From contig CAIFEU010000025.1 in the NCBI GenBank assembly GCA_903789505.1, positions 1-21,345 of the forward strand: DNA of 21,345 nt. The letters run 5' to 3'. Positions 8,601-15,274 of the stretch are shown here, piece after piece. Origin of the DNA: an uncultured Coriobacteriales bacterium. Its GTDB lineage: Bacteria > Actinomycetota > Coriobacteriia > Coriobacteriales > UMGS124. Numbering within the stretch: the stretch's first letter is position 1; every line of letters starts with the position of its first letter. Under the pieces are notes generated by a model that worked only from the letters and a program-made list of their open reading frames with translations, had not been told where the DNA came from and did not search any database. The translations under genes were made by a program, and so were the position numbers.

Positions 8601-8846
8601 GCCTGGTCTCCTCCACTTCCACGAACGAGCCGCCGGGACGCATCCGCGCCTCCGGAAGCACCGGACGCCCCGCACTCTACGGTCTCAGTCGAAGTGGTCG
8701 CTTCGTCGCATCAGGGTGAGAGCACGCAATACGGCTCTCTTGCAGAGTCATCGCATTAGGGTGATGTCGTGACCTGTCCATTCATCGGTCAAGCACGAAT
8801 GTGGCGCTGCCGTTTACCGACGGTAAGCGGCGTATCGCGCAATCGC
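8601..8846 (-). promoter_or_regulatory. Promoter/operator region of the flavoprotein-SDR operon
   Basis: This 246-bp non-coding stretch precedes the operon. It holds two 14-bp direct repeats with one difference, TCGCATCAGGGTGA (8706-8719) and TCGCATTAGGGTGA (8751-8764), 45 bp apart start to start, so nearly on one helix face. It also holds an inverted repeat at 8809-8831, GCCGTTTACC-GAC-GGTAAGCGGC, with 10-bp arms and one G-T pair. These are plausible sites for the LuxR and Crp-like regulators encoded on either side; which binds where cannot be read from the sequence. Confidence 0.5.
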
Positions 8847-8880
8847 AGAAGGCTCCGGGCATTGCACCTCGGAGCCTTCT
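8847..8880 (-). terminator. Terminator-like hairpin after the Crp-type gene
   Basis: An 11-bp perfect stem, AGAAGGCTCCG (8847-8857) and CGGAGCCTTCT (8870-8880), with a 12-nt loop. It lies about 94 bp beyond the stop of the minus-strand Crp-type gene and separates it from the operon promoter. There is no U run. The stretch between stop and hairpin (8881-8973) shows no gene. Confidence 0.65.
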
Positions 8881-8973
8881 GATGTCATCACCGTTTCGAT
8901 TGACCGGCGGTCAAGTGAGGCGGTAGCCCGTTCACAAGAAGACGAGACGCGCGCCCAAGGATGGTCAGCAGGC

Positions 8974-9666
8974 TCACGCGAGCAACGCCATGCGTCTCTT
9001 GAGGGCGGCGAGGTCGCGGATGCAGTATTCGCCGTCGACCCTGGAAAGCATGCCGCTGCGCTTGAGCTCCCCCATGCACTTGTTAACAGTGACCCTGCTG
9101 ACTCCGAGGAAGTCTGCGAGGTACTGCTGGCTCAGGGGGAAGCGTATCGTGATGCCTGTTTCCGTCTGCAGGCCATAGTGCACCGCCAAGTCGATGAGCG
9201 CGTCACACACCCGTCTCATTGCCGACTGGCGACCCGCATCGCGATACGCCGCGACAAACGCATGGAACTTGAGCGATACGCGCCGCATGAAGTACTGAGC
9301 AACCTGCATATCTTCGCCAACAATGCGCTCGAAGTCCTCCCTGCTGACAAAGAGCAAATCGCCTTGCTCGCTCATTCTGAACCCGCACTGCGTCTCATAA
9401 CTGTCGAGAATGATGTCAGACTCGAGAAAGCACGATCCCGAATCGAGACTGATGAGAGTCAAGGGAGTCCCCGATTCGTCTTCGGTAAATCCGCAGACTC
9501 GCCCTGATAGCACGCAGTAACACCCGTCGACCCGCTCTCCCTCGCGAACGACAGTCTCCCCTGCCTCGCAGTGCCGCACGACACCACACGCCATCACCGT
9601 TGGCGGAATGTCAGTTGCCTGCATGAAGCGGCTCTCGATGTCGGAGACCTCACCAGGGGCCTGCAT
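8974..9666 (-). CDS. Crp/Fnr-family transcriptional regulator
   Basis: 230 residues. I chose the ATG at 9666 (MQAPGEVSD), with a strong GAGGAGG 8 nt upstream, over an in-frame TTG at 9699. Residues about 20-130 form a cyclic-nucleotide-binding-type beta barrel ('EAGETVVREGERVDGCYCVLSG', shortened here: EAGETVVREGERVDG then CYCVLSGRV). A long helix follows, and a Crp-type winged HTH at about 178-206 (LSQQYLADFLGVSRVTVNK). Ten cysteines are present, several clustered (Cys27, 33, 49, 51, 58), which is many for the family and could support redox or metal sensing. The standard Fnr four-cysteine pattern is not obvious. It lies between the flavoprotein operon (same strand) and the divergent AprA-like gene, so it may control either or both (inference). 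Confidence 0.92.
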   Translation of the reverse strand: MQAPGEVSDIESRFMQATDIPPTVMACGVVRHCEAGETVVREGERVDGCYCVLSGRVCGFTEDESGTPLTLISLDSGSCFLESDIILDSYETQCGFRMSEQGDLLFVSREDFERIVGEDMQVAQYFMRRVSLKFHAFVAAYRDAGRQSAMRRVCDALIDLAVHYGLQTETGITIRFPLSQQYLADFLGVSRVTVNKCMGELKRSGMLSRVDGEYCIRDLAALKRRMALLA

Positions 9667-9920
9667 CGTGACGACCTCCTCACATCCTTGCTGTGACAAT
9701 CCTGTCCCATTTGCAACGCCATCACGTTACATCCGCATGCGCCCTCGGCAAGCGTGCGACATGCAGGGCAGCGTATCAAGGGGTATGTCAACCATTGTAC
9801 ATGTGTCAATCGCTTGTCTGTTGCCGTGGGGCTGCCGTCCCTACCATCGACGGCAATCCGACGGGATGTCCCGAATCGCGGCATCCTGCAGTCGGGAGCA
9901 AGTAGGGAAAGGGGACCCAG
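9667..9920. promoter_or_regulatory. Divergent promoter region between the Crp-type and AprA-like genes
   Basis: 254 bp with no gene. The middle (9784-9810) is its most AT-rich part and holds TGTCAA twice, at 9786-9791 and 9804-9809, 18 bp apart, around ATTGTACATG. Read on the minus strand, both are TTGACA, a perfect -35 hexamer, but no good -10 lies at the right distance. They may be promoter elements or sites for the adjacent Crp-type protein. Confidence 0.4.
9675..9681 (-). promoter_or_regulatory. Ribosome-binding site deciding the Crp-type start
   Basis: On the minus strand this reads GAGGAGG and ends 8 nt before the ATG at 9666. It lies inside the reading frame that would follow from the upstream TTG at 9699, so it argues for the ATG. 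Confidence 0.75.
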
Positions 9921-11786
9921 ATGCGACAGATCAGCGTCACGAGAAGAACGCTTGTCAAGACGGCTGCCCTGGGGCTGGCCGGAGCGATGGTGCCGGGGGC
10001 CGAATGGGCATGCGCGAGCGAAAAGGGCGCGAGCGCAGGCGGGGACGCGGAACGAAAGGTCTATCCCGCGAGCACGATTCCCGTGGTTACCAGCGAGGAA
10101 TATGAGGACGGGAACATCATAGACGTGGACCTCGTCATCATCGGCGCCGGCTATGCCGGACTGTGGACGGCTATCACCGCCGCTGACGCCGGCGTCGGCT
10201 CCATCGCGCTGGTGGACAAGGGCACCATCGGCATCTCGAGCGTTGCCTCGCTCACGAGCGGCACGTCGGCGTTCTGCCTGGACGGAATCGACAACATAGA
10301 CGACATGATGACCGAGACCCTCAAGACGACCGACTACCTCGGCCGGCAGGACCTCTGGCTCGACCAGTACCAGACCTCCCAGCGAAGGTACGACAAGCTG
10401 GTGCAGTGGGGTTGCACGTACGCGCCCGCCGACCAGCGTATGTGCTCTGACGGCAACGTTTACACCAAACTTTCGCCTTTCCTCGGGTACAAGGGCATCC
10501 CAGCAGGCAAGGGCGTCGTCGCCTGCCTCATCGATCAGCTCCTGCAGCGCCCGCAGGTCCGATGCTACGCAAAGACGATGATTGTCGAGCTGCTCAAGGA
10601 TGGAGACCGCGTGGTCGGTGCCGCAGGCTTCAACAAGCTCACGGGCGCTGGCGTCGCCTTCCGTGCCAAGGCGACGGTCATCGCCGCCGGCAAGGGCAAC
10701 TTCCGCGGTCAACATGCTATGGGCGAGGGAGAGTGCGGCGACTCGTACCGCCTCGCCTATGAGGCAGGCGCAACGCTGGACAACATGGAGTTCATGTCGT
10801 TCGACGTCGATCCCAAGGGCTACAACATGGAGGGCGCAACGCTACTCGGCGCGTTTGGCGCACGCTTCATCAACAAGGCAGGCGACGAGTACACCTGGGA
10901 CTATGACCCTGTGAGCGGGCCGGTCACGAACTGCTGGACGGCCGCATTCGGCGTCGCTTCGGAGAACGACAAGGGCAGCGGCCCATGCTACCTCGACCGT
11001 ACCACCGACGAGTATCGCAACGGCGGATACCTCGGCTATCGGCAGTTCTTCGGAGAGAACACTTGGCAGGCAATCAACGAGGACCTCATCGCCGCGAGCG
11101 GAATGGACTGCACCAAGACCCTCCAAGAGCTCACGCCCACCCTGTTCGGCATCATCGGTGGCATCGTGGTCGACGAGGACTGCGCGACCTCAATCGAGGG
11201 GCTCTGGGCAGCCGGCACGCCCGTATCCGTCGACCCCGGTAAGACCAAGGGCCAGGAGTCCGCGCGTGCCTACTGGTCTGGCGAGAAATGCGGCACGGCG
11301 ACGGCAGCATACGTCGAGCAGGCAGAGTCGCCCGCCCTCGACGACGATTCTGTCACGCAGACGCTCGCCCGCATCACCGGGAAAATCGGCCAGAAAGGCT
11401 CCGTCGTCCCCAACGACCTGGTGCGCGAAATCCAGGAGACAATCTTCGACTACCGCGTGTGCATCCTGAAGTCGCAGGACACGCTCCAGGGGGCACTCGA
11501 CAAGCTGGGCGCCATCATCAAGCGTCTGGACGACGTTGCAATCGACGACCCGCACCAGCTCGCAAACTTTTACGAGTTGTCATCCATCGGAACGTGCGCC
11601 GACCTCTACCTGAGAGCATCGCTCGAGAGAACCGAGTCGCGCAACTGCCACTACCGCGTGGATTACCCACAAACGAGCGACGACTGGCGCGCATGGATTG
11701 AATGGACGAAGGGGAACGACGGGGCGCCACAGATGCAGGTTGAGGATATCCCGCTTGACGCCTACCCCTATCAGCCTGCGGAATAA
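9921..11786 (+). CDS. Tat-exported SdhA/AprA-type flavoprotein subunit
   Basis: 621 residues. ATG at 9921 with AAAGGGG (9908-9914) 6 nt upstream. Tat signal T-R-R-T-L-V-K (Arg8-Arg9). FAD fold IGAGYAG at 74-80, Asp99 at the ribose position. 'GLWAAGTPVSVD' is the C-terminal FAD motif, followed by an Arg-bearing 'KGQESARAYWSG'. Unlike the other flavoproteins here, it has the helical C-terminal domain of SdhA/FrdA/AprA/NadB proteins, ending in ESRNCHYRVDYPQTSDDW, close to the family's SRG-H-R-DYP signature. A ferredoxin gene follows 10 nt downstream with its ribosome-binding site on the stop codon, so the two are probably one heterodimer, as in AprAB. Exported rather than cytoplasmic, it is not an ordinary APS reductase. 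Cys31 sits near the signal end, but the lipobox is poor (E-W-A-C). Substrate unknown. Confidence 0.92.
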   Translation: MRQISVTRRTLVKTAALGLAGAMVPGAEWACASEKGASAGGDAERKVYPASTIPVVTSEEYEDGNIIDVDLVIIGAGYAGLWTAITAADAGVGSIALVDKGTIGISSVASLTSGTSAFCLDGIDNIDDMMTETLKTTDYLGRQDLWLDQYQTSQRRYDKLVQWGCTYAPADQRMCSDGNVYTKLSPFLGYKGIPAGKGVVACLIDQLLQRPQVRCYAKTMIVELLKDGDRVVGAAGFNKLTGAGVAFRAKATVIAAGKGNFRGQHAMGEGECGDSYRLAYEAGATLDNMEFMSFDVDPKGYNMEGATLLGAFGARFINKAGDEYTWDYDPVSGPVTNCWTAAFGVASENDKGSGPCYLDRTTDEYRNGGYLGYRQFFGENTWQAINEDLIAASGMDCTKTLQELTPTLFGIIGGIVVDEDCATSIEGLWAAGTPVSVDPGKTKGQESARAYWSGEKCGTATAAYVEQAESPALDDDSVTQTLARITGKIGQKGSVVPNDLVREIQETIFDYRVCILKSQDTLQGALDKLGAIIKRLDDVAIDDPHQLANFYELSSIGTCADLYLRASLERTESRNCHYRVDYPQTSDDWRAWIEWTKGNDGAPQMQVEDIPLDAYPYQPAE

Positions 11787-11790
11787 GGAG
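11785..11790 (+). promoter_or_regulatory. Ribosome-binding site overlapping the upstream stop codon
   Basis: AAGGAG shares its first two bases with the TAA of the flavoprotein gene and ends 6 nt before the ferredoxin ATG. This arrangement favours translational coupling and equal synthesis of both subunits. Confidence 0.75.
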
Positions 11791-11796
11791 CCGACC

Positions 11797-12012
11797 ATGA
11801 TCAAGAGCATCGACAATGACGCCTGCGTCTCCTGCGGGCACTGCGTACAGGTGTGCACCAAGGACGTCCTAAGGTGGGACGAGGACGAAAAGCATCCGTA
11901 CATTGCCTACGGAGATGAGTGCCAGACCTGCTTTAACTGCCTCATGCACTGCATGGGCGGAGCCATCTCCATCGACCCGAAGTGCCGAGAGGACAAGATT
12001 TACTGCTGCTAG
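11797..12012 (+). CDS. 2[4Fe-4S] ferredoxin-like subunit
   Basis: 71 residues, ATG at 11797. Two CxxCxxCxxxC clusters: CVSCGHCVQVC (Cys10-20) and CQTCFNCLMHC (Cys42-52), each expected to bind a [4Fe-4S] centre. The usual Pro after the fourth Cys is missing from both (C-T and C-M). Three more Cys lie near the end (Cys63, Cys70, Cys71). It is much shorter than AprB, and close in size to clostridial ferredoxins. It has no signal peptide, although its partner has a Tat signal. Either it is carried out folded with the flavoprotein, a known Tat behaviour, or it stays in the cytoplasm. The 10-nt gap and the overlapping ribosome-binding site indicate a stoichiometric partner that passes electrons to the flavin. 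Confidence 0.93.
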   Translation: MIKSIDNDACVSCGHCVQVCTKDVLRWDEDEKHPYIAYGDECQTCFNCLMHCMGGAISIDPKCREDKIYCC

Positions 12013-12014
12013 GA

Positions 12015-12034
12015 GAGGGGCCTTTAGGGCCCTC
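12015..12034 (+). terminator. Weak hairpin after the ferredoxin gene
   Basis: GAGGGGCC-TTTA-GGGCCCTC, an 8-bp stem with one mismatch, begins 3 nt after the stop. There is no U run. Confidence 0.4.
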
Positions 12035-12056
12035 CCCATTCCATGACCAGCGCGCC

Positions 12057-12102
12057 GGCGGGGCGCGGGCGGGGCCGTTACGCCCCTCGTCCGCGCCCCG
12101 CC
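12057..12102. terminator. GC-rich hairpin between convergent genes
   Basis: Outer arms GGCGGGGCGCGG (12057-12068) and CCGCGCCCCGCC (12091-12102) pair perfectly over 12 bp, and an inner GGGGC/GCCCC can extend the stem. It lies between the ferredoxin gene (plus) and the reductase gene (minus, ending at 12143), where a shared terminator is expected. There is no U run on either side. Confidence 0.6.
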
Positions 12103-12142
12103 ATGCCCCCGCGAGCCCTCCACACTGGCCGCTCGCCCACCC

Positions 12143-13906
12143 CTACCCCACGAGCTCGAGTATCTGGGAGAGGCTCTTCTTCCCGAACGAGACGCGCTCC
12201 CCGGAGTCGTCGCCTATCACCAGGCACGGGACGCTCATCACCTCGTAGCGCTCGCGCAGCTCCGGGAAGCGGTTGACGTCGTAGATGTGCGCGGTCACGT
12301 TGGGGTTGTCAGCCGCCATGCGCTGGCAGGCAACGACGACGTCGGGGCACATCGTGCACGAGAGGCCCACCAGCACGCGCAGCGACACCGGGCGGTCGAT
12401 GCGCGCGATGGCCGAGCGGTCGGCGTCGGAGAGCGGCTGGCCGGGCCCCGCGGCGTTGTACAGCCCGAGCACGAACGACGTGAACTCGTGGCCGCCGGGC
12501 ACGCCGTGGAACGCGAGGCCCGTCGGGGTCCCGTCGGCGCGCACGACCTCGACGAACGGCAGCTCGCCGTCGTCGCCCCCGGCACCTCCGTTGCCCGAGG
12601 CGGGCGCGGGGGTGTCCGTCGCGTGGGAGTCCCCGGCCAGCTCCACGCTTAGCAGGTCGGTCTGCGCCGCGAGCGCCTCCATGTAGTCGCGCAGCTCGCG
12701 CGATGTCGCGCCGTCGTCCAGGTGCAGGCGCAGCGTGAGCGGGCTCGCCATGCGCGCGAACACGGCCCTCAGCTGGCTGAGCATGGTCTCGTCGAACGGC
12801 CCCTGCGCGGCCTCCCTCCCCGCGCCGCCCGCTTCGGGCGCCGCGCCACTCGCACCGTTGTCCGCGCCGGAGCCCCTCCCGGCAGACGCCCCGGACGCCG
12901 CGGCCGAAGGGACCGACGTCACCGGACGCGTCGCCGCAACGGGCTTGCGCGGCACGATGCCGGTGCGCTCCTGGACCGCCCTGACGTAGCGCTCCATCTC
13001 GGTGGCGGTCGCGGCCCCCTCGCCCACCGCCGTCGCCACCTGGCGCAGGCGCTTGCGACACACGTCGCCCGCCGCGAACAGGCCGTCGACGCTGGTCATC
13101 TGACGCTCGTCGGTCACGACGTAGCCCTGCTCGTCGAGCTCGGCCACGCCGCGGACGAGCTCGGTGGCCGGCACGTAGCCCGCGAAGACGAACACGCCCA
13201 CCGGCCCGCCGTCCTCGGCGGAGTACTCGTGCGTCTCGCCGGTGCGCACGTCGTGCCAGCGGACCCTGCGCACGACGCCGTCGCCGTCGACCTCGTCCAT
13301 GACGGAGTTGGTCAGCACGTCGATCCTGTCGTTGGCGCGCACCTCGTCGGCGATCGACCGCGCGCACGAGAAGTCGTCGCGGCGCACGAGCACGGTCACG
13401 TGGGAGGCGTAGGTCGTGAGGAACACCGCCTCCTCGGCCGCCGCGAAGCCGCCGCCGATCACGAACACCTCGCGCCCCGTGAAGAACTCCCCGTCGCAGG
13501 TGGCGCAGTACGCCACCCCGTGTCCGCGGAAGCGCTCCTCCCCCTCGAAGCCCGCATCGCGCGGCGTCGCGCCGCTCGCGAGCAGCACCGCCAGGCAGCG
13601 CACGTCGCCCCTGCTGGTGCGCACCACCTTCACGTCGCCCGAGAGGTCGAGCGCCTCGACCTGCGCGAGCATGAGCTCGGCGCCGAACGCCTCCGCCTGC
13701 CGGCGCATCGTGTCGGTGAGCTCGGCGCCGCTCGCGGAGAGCACGCCGGGGTAGTTGACGACCTCCGACGTGATCGTGACCTGCCCGCCGAACCGCTCAC
13801 GCTCGACCACGAGCACCCGATAGCGCGCACGCGCCAGGTAGAGGGCGGCCGTGAGGCCGGCGGGGCCGCCGCCCACGATGACGGCGTCGAACACCTCGTC
13901 GTCCAT
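12143..13906 (-). CDS. Thioredoxin reductase fused to a C-terminal AhpF-like dithiol domain
   Basis: 587 residues. ATG at 13906 with AAAGGAG about 7-8 nt upstream; a GTG at 13930 is less likely. Residues 1-315 are a thioredoxin-reductase module: FAD motif VGGGPAG (11-17), redox pair CATC (134-137), second nucleotide fold IGGGFAAAEEA (150-160) and C-terminal FAD motif GLFAAGDV (275-282). Residues about 325-368 form an Ala/Gly/Ser linker. Residues about 370-587 resemble the tandem thioredoxin-fold N-terminal domain of AhpF, with CTMC (517-520) followed by Pro-Asp-Val-Val and a cis-Pro at 560 (SVPC). In AhpF the dithiol domain is N-terminal, so the order is reversed here. It lies 42 nt downstream of ahpC and is very likely its reductase. 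The DS of the usual GGGDSA motif is FA here, and VRRDDF keeps the paired Arg used for NADPH; donor choice is uncertain. Confidence 0.92.
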   Translation of the reverse strand: MDDEVFDAVIVGGGPAGLTAALYLARARYRVLVVERERFGGQVTITSEVVNYPGVLSASGAELTDTMRRQAEAFGAELMLAQVEALDLSGDVKVVRTSRGDVRCLAVLLASGATPRDAGFEGEERFRGHGVAYCATCDGEFFTGREVFVIGGGFAAAEEAVFLTTYASHVTVLVRRDDFSCARSIADEVRANDRIDVLTNSVMDEVDGDGVVRRVRWHDVRTGETHEYSAEDGGPVGVFVFAGYVPATELVRGVAELDEQGYVVTDERQMTSVDGLFAAGDVCRKRLRQVATAVGEGAATATEMERYVRAVQERTGIVPRKPVAATRPVTSVPSAAASGASAGRGSGADNGASGAAPEAGGAGREAAQGPFDETMLSQLRAVFARMASPLTLRLHLDDGATSRELRDYMEALAAQTDLLSVELAGDSHATDTPAPASGNGGAGGDDGELPFVEVVRADGTPTGLAFHGVPGGHEFTSFVLGLYNAAGPGQPLSDADRSAIARIDRPVSLRVLVGLSCTMCPDVVVACQRMAADNPNVTAHIYDVNRFPELRERYEVMSVPCLVIGDDSGERVSFGKKSLSQILELVG

Positions 13907-13948
13907 ATGCGTTCTCCTTTCCGACCTCACGACCCGGTTACGACGCCC

Positions 13949-14512
13949 TTACAGCTGGCCGACCAGGTCCAGCGACGGCTTGAGGGTCTCCGCGCCCGGC
14001 TCCCACTTGGCGGGGCAGACCTGGTCACCGTGCTCGGCGACGAACTGGGCCGCCTTGAGCAGGCGCAGCAGCTCGGTGGCCTTGCGGCCGATGCCGCCGG
14101 CGTTGACCTGGTACACCTGGATCCTGCCCTGGGGGTCGACGATGAAGGCGCCGCGCTCGGCCAGGCCGTCCGACTCGATCAGCACGTCGAAGTCGCGCGA
14201 GAGCGCGTGCGTGGGGTCGCCGAGCATCGGGAAGTCGACCTTGCCCACGCGCTCCGACTCGTCGTGCCACGCCTTGTGGGTGAAGTGCGTGTCGGTCGAG
14301 ACCGAGTAGACCTCGCAGCCGGCCTGCTTGAACTCGCCGTAGTGCTCGGCGAGGTCCTCGAGCTCGGTGGGGCAGACGAAGGTGAAGTCGGCGGGATAGA
14401 AGAAGAACAGGCTCCAGCCGCCGAGGACGTCGGCCTTGGTGACGGTCTCGAACTCGCCCTTGTGATAGGCCTGGACGCTGAAGTCGGCGATCTCCTTGTT
14501 GATGAGTGACAT
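13949..14512 (-). CDS. ahpC: Alkyl hydroperoxide reductase AhpC (typical 2-Cys peroxiredoxin)
   Basis: 187 residues, the usual AhpC length. ATG at 14512 (MSLINKEIADF) with AAAGGAAG upstream; the open frame continues 5' but through non-coding sequence holding the operator. The peroxidatic Cys47 lies in FYPADFTFVCPTE and the resolving Cys166 in QVCPAKWEPG. It reduces H2O2, organic hydroperoxides and peroxynitrite in the cytoplasm. It is first in an operon with the fused thioredoxin reductase, which would regenerate it through the CTMC dithiol. The divergent neighbour is a PerR-type regulator, and an inverted repeat like that of the regulator's own promoter lies upstream at 14627-14651, so peroxide-induced derepression is expected. 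Confidence 0.97.
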   Translation of the reverse strand: MSLINKEIADFSVQAYHKGEFETVTKADVLGGWSLFFFYPADFTFVCPTELEDLAEHYGEFKQAGCEVYSVSTDTHFTHKAWHDESERVGKVDFPMLGDPTHALSRDFDVLIESDGLAERGAFIVDPQGRIQVYQVNAGGIGRKATELLRLLKAAQFVAEHGDQVCPAKWEPGAETLKPSLDLVGQL

Positions 14513-14626
14513 GCGAGCTTCCTTTCTCTCGTCGCGTCGGTCGCCCGACGCGCGTTCGTGATCGTGGCGCCCCTTGGCTCTCGGTGCGACGGGGCGGCGG
14601 CGCCCTCCCGCCTCGCCATATCCACT

Positions 14627-14651
14627 ATCGATATTAAGTCTTAGTATCGAT
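14627..14651 (-). promoter_or_regulatory. Candidate PerR operator at ahpC
   Basis: A 25-bp inverted repeat with one mismatch in its 12-bp arms. On the minus strand it is ATCGATACT, 7 nt, AATATCGAT. The half-sites match those before the regulator gene. It overlaps the candidate -10 of ahpC, which suits a repressor. Confidence 0.6.
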
Positions 14652-14800
14652 TTATCGAACGCATCGTCAAGAGGCGTCTCGCGCTCCGCGAAACGCGCAC
14701 ATTCGCCCGAACGGCCCGCTAGCACGTCCGCGCAAGCCCTGCGTGTGTGCGCCCTGCGGGCGTCCCCGCGCGCCCTGGCCATGCCGGCCCCATGCTGATA

Positions 14801-14823
14801 TTATCGATACTGAATATTGATAA
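14801..14823 (+). promoter_or_regulatory. Candidate autoregulatory operator of the PerR-type gene
   Basis: TTATCGATA-CTGAA-TATTGATAA: 9-bp arms with one mismatch, ending one base before the GGGAGGA ribosome-binding site. Its core reads ATCGATACT, G, AATATTGAT. Binding here would block transcription of the regulator's own gene. Confidence 0.6.
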
Positions 14824-14833
14824 GGGAGGACCC

Positions 14834-15274
14834 ATGGTACAGCGGAGGAACACCAAGCAGCGGCAGCTGGTGATGGACGTCGTGCGCGAGCTCGACGACC
14901 ACCCCACCGCCGACGAGATCTACCTGAAGGCGCGCGAGACCGACCCGCGCATCAGCCGAGGCACCGTCTACCGCAACCTCGCGCTGCTCTCCGACGAGGG
15001 CGAGCTGCTCTCGGTGCGCATCGGCAACGCCTGCCACTACGACCACAACACCTCGTTCCACGCGCACCTGGTATGCCAGCAGTGCGGCAGCGTCATCGAC
15101 GTCCCGGTCGACGAGGGCCGCATCGCGGGCGTCTCGCGCGACGTCGCCGCCTCGACGGGCTACGACGTGGAGGGGGTCGAGCTCACGTTCGTGGGCACGT
15201 GCCCGGCGTGCAGACAGCGCCGGCAGGACGACGACCGGGCGGCAGGCCAGGATCGGGAGCGGAAGCGGGCGTGA
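14834..15274 (+). CDS. perR: Fur-family regulator, PerR type
   Basis: 146 residues. ATG at 14834 directly after GGGAGGACCC. The N-terminal winged helix has PTADEIYLKA and the recognition helix RGTVYRNLALL. The structural zinc site is formed by Cys81/Cys84 (CQQC) and Cys123/Cys126 (CPAC). His23, Asp70, His76 and His78 occupy the places of the regulatory metal ligands in the pattern HYD..TS.HAHLVC. That is closer to PerR (RFD..TS.HYHxxC) than to Fur, which has a His-rich HHDH motif. PerR represses peroxide-defence genes until H2O2 oxidises its metal-binding histidines. Divergent to ahpC, with similar operators before both genes. A basic tail of about 20 residues ends the protein. The assignment to PerR rather than Fur or Zur rests on these residues and on context. 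Confidence 0.85.
   Translation: MVQRRNTKQRQLVMDVVRELDDHPTADEIYLKARETDPRISRGTVYRNLALLSDEGELLSVRIGNACHYDHNTSFHAHLVCQQCGSVIDVPVDEGRIAGVSRDVAASTGYDVEGVELTFVGTCPACRQRRQDDDRAAGQDRERKRA

Larger units (their letters stand above)
14513..14833. promoter_or_regulatory. Divergent ahpC / PerR-type promoter region
   Basis: 321 bp without a gene. Two AT-rich islands stand out in very GC-rich DNA, one toward each gene, each containing an inverted repeat (listed separately). On the minus strand a possible ahpC promoter is TTCGAT (14654-14659), 17 bp, TAATAT (14631-14636), which overlaps its repeat. That would leave a leader of roughly 110 nt before ahpC. The sequence between 14660 and 14790 shows nothing I can name. 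Confidence 0.5.

Noticed and set aside
8601..8973. Possible CRISPR array or tRNA in the gaps
   Set aside because: Only two copies of the 14-bp repeat exist with no regular spacers, and no cloverleaf was found in any gap.
10008..10016. Lipoprotein signal at Cys31 of the AprA-like protein
   Set aside because: Residues before the Cys are Glu-Trp-Ala, which do not fit a lipobox.
9921..11786. Calling the AprA-like protein an adenylylsulfate reductase
   Set aside because: It has a Tat signal, a partner of only 71 residues, and no sat or dsr genes nearby; only the fold family is supported.
12722..14509. 595-codon plus-strand open frame opposite the reductase and ahpC
   Set aside because: It runs across two genes and their gap in antisense; both opposite genes have clear active-site motifs.
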